Shown here: positions 5,306 to 9,835 of the stretch, one piece after another
Numbering within the stretch: the stretch's first letter is position 1
Layout of the letters: every line of letters begins with the position of its first letter
From: OMSK01 sp902492995
GTDB taxonomy: Bacteria > Bacillota_I > Bacilli_A > RF39 > UBA660
Assembly: GCA_902492995.1 (NCBI GenBank)
Contig: CABUNR010000034.1
Coordinates: 1 to 9,835, forward strand
Length of the DNA stretch: 9,835 nucleotides
Direction: 5' to 3'
Translations under genes and position numbers: made by a program
The notes under the pieces: generated by a model
What the model saw: the letters and a program-made list of their open reading frames with translations, nothing else
The model's database searches: none
What the model was told of the DNA's origin: nothing

Positions 5306-6461
5306 TAAAGAATTTAAAAAAGCAGTTGATTTACTTGTAAAAGAAAAAGGAATAGATCCAGAAGTTATATATGAAGCAATGGAATTAGCATTAACATCAG
5401 CTTATAAAAAAAATTATAACTCACTTTCAAATGTTAGAGTTGATATTAATAGAGAAACAGGTGAAATAAAAGTTTATTCTTTCAAAACAGTAGTTGATAG
5501 AGCAGAAGAAGATAAATATAAAAAATTCTCTGATATAGATTTTTCAACAGTTGATATGGATGATGAAGAAGCAGAAGATGAACCTGTACTACCATTTGTA
5601 TATGATCCAAAAATTCATTTAACCCTAGAAGAAGCAAGAAAAATTGTACCAGATATAAAAATAGGTGAAACAATAGAAGAAGAAATAACACCAAAAGATT
5701 TTGGAAGAGTCGCTGCATCTACTGCAAAACAAGTTGTAATTCAAAAAATAAGAGAAGCAGAAAGAAATGTAATAATTGATGAATTTAAAGATAAACAAGA
5801 TGAGCTTGTAACAGGAATAGTAGAAATGGAAGATGAAAGAAACTACTATATTAATTTAGGAAGAACACAAGGAATATTATCAAAATCAGAAATAATTCCA
5901 GGTGAACAAATAAAAATGGGATCATCAATAAAGGTATATATTTCTAAAGTAGAAAATAATTCTAAAGGGCCATTAATCCTTTTATCAAGAACACATTACG
6001 CATTTGTAAAAAGATTATTTGAACTTGAAATTCCAGAAATAAATGAAGGAATAATATTAGTATATAGTGTTGCACGTGATGCAGGTAATAGAACTAAAAT
6101 AGCTGTTTATTCAGAAGATCCAAATGTTGATCCAGTTGGAGCATGTATTGGAGAAAGAGGAATGAGAATTGCTAATATATTAAAAGAATTAGGAAATGAA
6201 AAAGTAGATGTTATTCCTTATGATAAAGATGCAACAAAATTTATTGAAAATGCATTAAGCCCAGCAAAAAATTTACATGTATTTATAACAAATGAAGAAA
6301 AAAAAGAAGCATATGTTATAGTAGATGATGAGAATCTTTCACTAGCAATAGGTAAAAAAGGATTAAATGTTAGATTAGCTGCTAAATTAACACATTATAA
6401 AATAGATGTTAAAAGTTATGATCAGGCAAGAGCTGATGGAATAAATATATTAGGAGACTAG
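5298..6461 (+). CDS. nusA: Transcription termination/antitermination factor NusA
   Basis: 387 residues from this start. In order: N-terminal RNA-polymerase-binding domain (1 to about 140), S1 domain (about 170-233), KH1 with G-A-C-I-G-E-R-G-M-R (281-290), and KH2 with A-I-G-K-K-G-L-N-V-R-L-A (350-361). Like other Firmicute NusA it lacks the C-terminal acidic repeats of E. coli. NusA binds elongating polymerase at the flap and RNA exit channel and modulates pausing, termination and antitermination. Residues about 69-108 are an acidic insertion absent from the B. subtilis protein, between the V-V-D strand and the T-L-E-E-A helix. The start at 5298 (M-N-N-K-E-F) aligns with B. subtilis NusA and overlaps rimP by 8 bases. 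An ATG at 5292 (two residues more) is an alternative, with AAAGG five bases upstream. Confidence 0.97.
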   Translation: MNNKEFKKAVDLLVKEKGIDPEVIYEAMELALTSAYKKNYNSLSNVRVDINRETGEIKVYSFKTVVDRAEEDKYKKFSDIDFSTVDMDDEEAEDEPVLPFVYDPKIHLTLEEARKIVPDIKIGETIEEEITPKDFGRVAASTAKQVVIQKIREAERNVIIDEFKDKQDELVTGIVEMEDERNYYINLGRTQGILSKSEIIPGEQIKMGSSIKVYISKVENNSKGPLILLSRTHYAFVKRLFELEIPEINEGIILVYSVARDAGNRTKIAVYSEDPNVDPVGACIGERGMRIANILKELGNEKVDVIPYDKDATKFIENALSPAKNLHVFITNEEKKEAYVIVDDENLSLAIGKKGLNVRLAAKLTHYKIDVKSYDQARADGINILGD

Positions 6462-6719
6462 ATGAAACAAAAAAAAATACCAATGAGGACATGTGTAATA
6501 ACGAAAGAAAAATGTCCTAAAATGGAACTAATTAGAATTGTAAAAACTAATGAAGATAAAGTAATAGTTGATTTAACAGGAAAAGCTAATGGAAGAGGAG
6601 CATATTTAAAGAGAGATTTAGAAACAATAAATAAAGCAGAAAAAACAAAACAACTAAATTATCATTTAGGTATAGATGTACCAAAAGAAATATATGAAGA
6701 ATTGAGAAAATCTATATGA
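6462..6719 (+). CDS. rnpM: RNase P modulator RnpM (YlxR, DUF448)
   Basis: 85-residue basic protein with the YlxR signature: P-M-R-T-C-V-I-T (7-14), K-M-E-L-I-R-I-V (20-27) and G-R-G-A-Y-L (44-49), the surface that binds RNA. B. subtilis YlxR has been renamed RnpM because it binds the RNase P RNA and inhibits tRNA processing. The ATG follows the nusA TAG stop with no gap, and its ribosome site GGAG (6453-6456) lies inside nusA. In Bacillus the L7Ae-type ylxQ gene comes next; here it is missing and infB follows after 26 bases. It ends in TGA, and its last codons contain a -10-like sequence. Confidence 0.94.
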   Translation: MKQKKIPMRTCVITKEKCPKMELIRIVKTNEDKVIVDLTGKANGRGAYLKRDLETINKAEKTKQLNYHLGIDVPKEIYEELRKSI

Positions 6720-6725
6720 TATAAA
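6714..6725 (+). promoter_or_regulatory. Possible internal -10 element before infB
   Basis: ATATGATATAAA straddles the rnpM stop codon and differs by only its last base from the 12-base extended -10 found three times in this window. No good -35 lies 15-19 bases upstream (GAAGAATTG region). A start near 6732 would give infB a short leader that keeps its AGGTGAT ribosome site (6736-6742). It may be chance, because it is AT-rich coding DNA. Confidence 0.3.
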
Positions 6726-6745
6726 TAAAAGAAAGAGGTGATATT

Positions 6746-8839
6746 ATGATGTCAGTTATGGAATACGCAGAAGATGTAGGAAAAAAAGCAGGAGAAATAT
6801 TAAAGAAATGTAAAGAGCTAGGAATTAATGTAAATAGTGAAGATGATTTATTAGAAGAAGAAGATATAATTGAACTTGATAATGTTATTGATGAAGTAAT
6901 AGATGAAGAAGAAATAGAAGAATTAGCAGAAATTGTTGCAAAAAAAGAAGATATAGATTTAGATGAAACAATATCCAAACAAAAAGTAAAACCTAAAAAA
7001 ATAGTTCCTAAAGCATCTAAAAAAGAATTAGCAACTAAGAAAAAAGAAATGTATAAAAATAAAGAAAAATTACAATCAAATAAAGAACAAGATGAAAATG
7101 TTATTATTTATAAAGAAGGAATGCGTGTTGGAGAAATCGCAAACAAGTTAAATGTACCAGCAACAGAACTTATAAAAAAATTATTTATGTTAGGTATAAT
7201 GGCAAATGTTAATAATAGTTTAGATTTTGAAAATACAGAAATATTAGTATCAGAATATGGAAAAGAACTAAAAAGAGAAGAAACCGTAAATGTTGCAAAT
7301 TTTGAAGAATTTGTAGTAAATGATAAGGAAGAAGACTTAGTAAAAAGAGCACCTGTTGTAACTATAATGGGACATGTTGATCATGGTAAAACAACACTTC
7401 TAGATACAATTAGAAAAACAAGTGTAGCAGAAGGTGAAGCTGGAGGAATAACACAAGCAATAAGTGCATATCAAGTAGAACATAAAGGACAAAAGATAAC
7501 ATTTATTGATACACCAGGACATGCTGCATTTACCGAAATGAGAGCACGTGGAGCAAGTATTACTGATATTGTAATAATAATAGTTGCTGCAGATGATGGT
7601 GTTATGCCACAAACTAAAGAAGCAATAGACCATGCAAAAGCTGCCAACGTACCAATTTTAGTAGCAATCAATAAAATAGATAAACCAGCTGCTAATGTAG
7701 AAAAAGTAATGACAGAACTTGCTGAATATGGATTAACTCCAGAGGAATGGGGTGGAGATACAATATTCACTAAAATTTCAGCAAAACAAGGAACTGGAAT
7801 AGATGAACTTTTAGAAAATATTTTATTAGTAGCAGAAATGGAAGAATATAAAGCAAATCCAAATCGTTATGCAATGGGTACAGTAATTGAATCAAGACTT
7901 GATAAACAAGTAGGACCAATCGCAACTGTTTTAATTCAAAATGGTACATTAAGACTAGGGGATCCAATAGTAGTTGGAACAAGTTATGGAAAAGTAAGAA
8001 CATTAAAAAATGATCAAGGAAAAGAAATTACAGAAGCAGAACCATCAAAACCAGTTGAAATAACAGGACTTTCAGAAACACCAGAAGCTGGAGACAGATT
8101 TATGGCATTTGAAACAGAAAAAGAAGCACATAATATAAGTGATCAAAGAAAAAATGCTCAAAAATTAAAAGAAAACAAAGCAAGTGGTGCTGTAACGTTA
8201 GATGATTTATTTAATAAAATAGGTGAAGGATTAAAAGAAATTAATGTTATTATTAAGGCCGATGTACATGGCTCTAGTGAGGCAGTTAAAAACTCCCTAG
8301 AAAAAATAGAAGTAGAAGATGTAAGAGTAAAAGTAATTAGAAGTAGCGTAGGATCAATTACTGAAAGTGATATAGTACTTGCTAAGGCTTCAAATGCTAT
8401 TATAATAGGATTTAATGTTAGACCAACTAATTCAATTAGAGATTATGCAAAGGAAAACAATGTTGAAATAAGATTATATGACATAATATATAAGGCAGTA
8501 GAGGAAGTAGAAGCTGCAATGAAAGGTATGCTAGAACCAATATATGAAGAAAAAATAATCGGTTCTGCAGAAGTAAGACAATTATTTAAATTCTCTAAAG
8601 TTGGAACAATAGCTGGTTCATATGTAGTAGAAGGAATTATTAAAAGAGATGCAAAAGCAAGAGTAATAAGAGATGATGTTGTTGTCTATGATGGAAATAT
8701 AGGCTCAATTCAAAGAGAAAAAGATACTGTAAAAGAAGTTAAAAAAGGACTTGAATGTGGTATTACTATAGAAAACTTTAATGATATTAAAGTAAAAGAT
8801 ATAATAGAAGCATATGAAATGATTGAAATAGAAAGATAA
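6746..8839 (+). CDS. infB: Translation initiation factor IF-2
   Basis: 697-residue GTPase that brings fMet-tRNA to the 30S subunit and promotes subunit joining. Two IF2_N-type helical modules are visible: residues about 4-45 (Y-A-E-D-V-G-K-K-A-G-E-I-L-K-K-C-K-E-L-G-I-N-V) and about 124-172 (R-V-G-E-I-A-N-K-L-N-V-P). Between them lies a linker that is acidic at 31-75 and then Lys-rich at 76-115. The G domain has G1 GHVDHGKT (209-216), G3 DTPGH (255-259), G4 NKID (309-312) and G5 SAK (345-347). Domain II, the linker helix and the C-terminal fMet-tRNA-binding domain follow to the end, so the protein is complete. The start has AGGTGAT in the usual spacing; the next codon is also ATG. It is the last gene of its operon. 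Confidence 0.98.
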   Translation: MMSVMEYAEDVGKKAGEILKKCKELGINVNSEDDLLEEEDIIELDNVIDEVIDEEEIEELAEIVAKKEDIDLDETISKQKVKPKKIVPKASKKELATKKKEMYKNKEKLQSNKEQDENVIIYKEGMRVGEIANKLNVPATELIKKLFMLGIMANVNNSLDFENTEILVSEYGKELKREETVNVANFEEFVVNDKEEDLVKRAPVVTIMGHVDHGKTTLLDTIRKTSVAEGEAGGITQAISAYQVEHKGQKITFIDTPGHAAFTEMRARGASITDIVIIIVAADDGVMPQTKEAIDHAKAANVPILVAINKIDKPAANVEKVMTELAEYGLTPEEWGGDTIFTKISAKQGTGIDELLENILLVAEMEEYKANPNRYAMGTVIESRLDKQVGPIATVLIQNGTLRLGDPIVVGTSYGKVRTLKNDQGKEITEAEPSKPVEITGLSETPEAGDRFMAFETEKEAHNISDQRKNAQKLKENKASGAVTLDDLFNKIGEGLKEINVIIKADVHGSSEAVKNSLEKIEVEDVRVKVIRSSVGSITESDIVLAKASNAIIIGFNVRPTNSIRDYAKENNVEIRLYDIIYKAVEEVEAAMKGMLEPIYEEKIIGSAEVRQLFKFSKVGTIAGSYVVEGIIKRDAKARVIRDDVVVYDGNIGSIQREKDTVKEVKKGLECGITIENFNDIKVKDIIEAYEMIEIER

Positions 8840-8877
8840 AAAAATGAAATCAATTTTGATTTCATTTTATTTTTTTT
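8837..8877. terminator. Bidirectional terminator shared by infB and the sigma-factor gene
   Basis: A perfect 12-bp stem (8841-8852 with 8857-8868) with loop ATTT has an eight-T run on its right (8870-8877) and an A-run on its left (8838-8844). It can therefore stop transcription from both sides. The right arm contains the stop codon of the convergent sigma-factor gene. Confidence 0.88.
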
Positions 8878-9707
8878 GCATCAATATAGGTTTTAGATTT
8901 ATTTGAATAAGTATTTTCGATATCATATAAATATTCTCTAGCTATTTTAGCTTTATATGATTTTCTAAATTTTTTTAAAGCATTTTCATGAATTTGTCTA
9001 ATAGCTTCATATGATACATTGTATTCTTTTGCAATAAGAGAAATCGATTTTTGAACACAATCGAAACCATAATATAATTTTATTATTAATTTTTCTTTTT
9101 CTGTCAATGCATTAAACATATTAGATACAAATCCTTGTAATTGCTCATTATTTAAATTATCTAAAAAAATTTCAATATTATTTTCACCTTCAAAACAATT
9201 ATCATCAATATTTTCTAGTGAAGAAGCACAATGAACTAATATTTGATTAAGTCTTCTATAAAGCATATTTTGAGATTTAATTATGTTATCTTCTACTAAA
9301 TTTTTAATAAAAATATATAATTCACTATCATCATATAAAGAAATGTCTTTAATTTCTTCAGCTTGCTTTTTTTCTTTTAAATATTCAGATTCAAACTTTC
9401 CTCTTTTTATACCTTGTATTTCATATATACCTGCATTTATGTATCCTGAAATACATGAATATGTATAATTATAGAAAGTATTATATGAATCAAAATCATA
9501 CATAGTAACTGCATATATTAATCCTTCATATCCATAACTGCATAAATCTTCTACATTTAAACCGGTAATTTTAGCATACATGGAAGCAATATTTTTTACA
9601 AGTGGAATATTGCTTTCAACAATTTTATTTCTAATTTCTAAACTTTTATCATCCCTATATTGACTAAGTAATAATTCATTTAATTTTTTATTATAAACTT
9701 CTTTCAT
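8862..9707 (-). CDS. Divergent sigma-70-family RNA polymerase sigma factor
   Basis: 281 residues from this start. Region 2 is at about 24-105: R-N-K-I-V-E-S-N-I-P-L-V-K-N-I-A-S (core-binding helix), D-L-C-S-Y-G-Y-E-G-L-I-Y-A-V (2.2) and an aromatic-rich 2.3/2.4 stretch where Y-N-Y-T-Y-S replaces the usual Y-A-T-W-W-I. Region 4 is at about 199-252: A-L-T-E-K-E-K-L-I-I-K-L-Y-Y-G-F, then the helix-turn-helix S-L-I-A-K-E-Y-N-V-S-Y-E-A-I-R-Q-I-H-E-N-A-L-K-K-F-R, which would contact the -35 box. Between them is about 90 residues of acidic linker with no clear region 3, and region 1.1 is absent. It is therefore an alternative sigma, not the housekeeping one. The ATG at 9705-9707 has the ribosome site GAGGGGG. 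An ATG 57 bases further upstream lies inside the -35 box and is not the start. Regulon and trigger unknown. Confidence 0.85.
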   Translation of the reverse strand: MKEVYNKKLNELLLSQYRDDKSLEIRNKIVESNIPLVKNIASMYAKITGLNVEDLCSYGYEGLIYAVTMYDFDSYNTFYNYTYSCISGYINAGIYEIQGIKRGKFESEYLKEKKQAEEIKDISLYDDSELYIFIKNLVEDNIIKSQNMLYRRLNQILVHCASSLENIDDNCFEGENNIEIFLDNLNNEQLQGFVSNMFNALTEKEKLIIKLYYGFDCVQKSISLIAKEYNVSYEAIRQIHENALKKFRKSYKAKIAREYLYDIENTYSNKSKTYIDAKKIK

Positions 9708-9735
9708 ATTAAATCCCCCTCTTTTATAGTTATGT

Positions 9736-9764
9736 ATCCTATCACATTTAAAAGTTAATGTCAA
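9736..9764 (-). promoter_or_regulatory. Promoter of the sigma-factor gene
   Basis: On the minus strand consensus TTGACA (9759-9764), a 17-base spacer and TAGGAT (9736-9741) preceded by TG form a near-consensus vegetative promoter. The predicted start is near 9729, giving a leader of about 22 bases. It implies the sigma gene is transcribed by the housekeeping sigma, and it fixes the coding start downstream at 9707. Confidence 0.8.
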
Positions 9765-9835
9765 ATTTTATTATAATCTTGATGTAGTAAACTAGATGTG
9801 GGAATAATTATTAAAACATAAAAAAAGAGAAAACA
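9765..9835. other. Window end, no gene seen
   Basis: 71 AT-rich bases with no coding frame of note. A TATAAT occurs on the + strand at 9772-9777 without a convincing -35. It could be a promoter for a gene beyond the window on the + strand, but the sequence ends too soon to tell. Confidence 0.4.

Noticed and set aside
5482..8003. Several minus-strand open frames inside nusA and infB (5482-5718, 6712-6978, 7400-7633, 7471-7770, 7770-8003)
   Set aside because: They are low-complexity Leu-, Ser- or Cys-rich translations opposite highly conserved genes, caused by the biased codon use of an AT-rich genome.
9283..9468. Open frame on the + strand inside the sigma-factor gene
   Set aside because: Antisense shadow with no expression signal and no recognisable domain.
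9708..9764. Longer N-terminus for the sigma factor
   Set aside because: The ATG at 9764 falls in the -35 box TTGACA and upstream of the predicted transcript start; a strong ribosome site precedes 9707.
1..9835. Mollicute-type genetic code (TGA as Trp)
   Set aside because: Trp is encoded by TGG throughout, and TGA serves as the stop of rnpM and the sigma gene, so the standard bacterial code applies.
1..9835. CRISPR array, insertion sequence, phage or toxin-antitoxin module
   Set aside because: No regularly spaced repeats, transposase, integrase, terminal inverted repeats or toxin-like small gene pairs were found on either strand.

Overview
The window is AT-rich DNA from a bacterium that uses the standard bacterial code: TGG is used for Trp, and TGA is the stop of both rnpM and the sigma-factor gene. 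Strong Shine-Dalgarno sites (mostly AGGTGAT or AGGAGGT), tRNA genes with encoded CCA ends, a rimP-nusA-ylxR(rnpM)-infB operon in Firmicutes order and a teichoic-acid-type TagGH exporter point to a low-GC Firmicute, class Bacilli. Base composition and gene character suggest an uncultured gut lineage near the RF39/Mollicutes-like groups. That lineage assignment is inference; no rRNA is present.

Layout. 1-96: two hairpins. 97-804 (+): a PrsW-family intramembrane protease. 805-937: a terminator with a duplicated arm, then a strong promoter. 938-2460 (+): a two-gene ABC exporter (TagG-like permease and TagH-like ATPase, translationally coupled). 2452-2789: a terminator interlocked with a promoter, tRNA-Leu(CAA), a second promoter, tRNA-Ala(UGC) and its terminator. 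2827-4894 (-): an envelope cluster read right to left, namely a CPBP (CAAX/Abi) protease, a membrane-anchored metallophosphoesterase and a zinc-ribbon membrane protein. 4895-5041: a divergent intergenic region with the rimP-operon promoter and a GC-rich leader hairpin. 5042-8839 (+): rimP, nusA, rnpM and infB, ending in a bidirectional terminator shared with the convergent gene. 8862-9707 (-): a divergent sigma-70-family factor with its own TTGACA promoter. 9765-9835: no gene seen.

How the genes fit together. The core operon couples transcription (NusA), translation initiation (IF2), 30S maturation (RimP) and RNase P control (RnpM). It departs from the Bacillus plan in four ways: RimP has only its N-terminal domain, NusA carries an acidic insertion in its RNA-polymerase-binding domain, ylxQ is absent, and rbfA/ylxP do not follow infB. 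The remaining protein genes are envelope functions (two glutamyl-type intramembrane proteases, a polysaccharide exporter, an outward-facing phosphoesterase) plus one unusual sigma factor. I found no CRISPR array, transposon, phage module or toxin-antitoxin pair, and no clear previously undescribed multi-gene system. The most informative oddities are the reduced RimP, the altered NusA, the possible NusA-responsive leader and the sigma factor.
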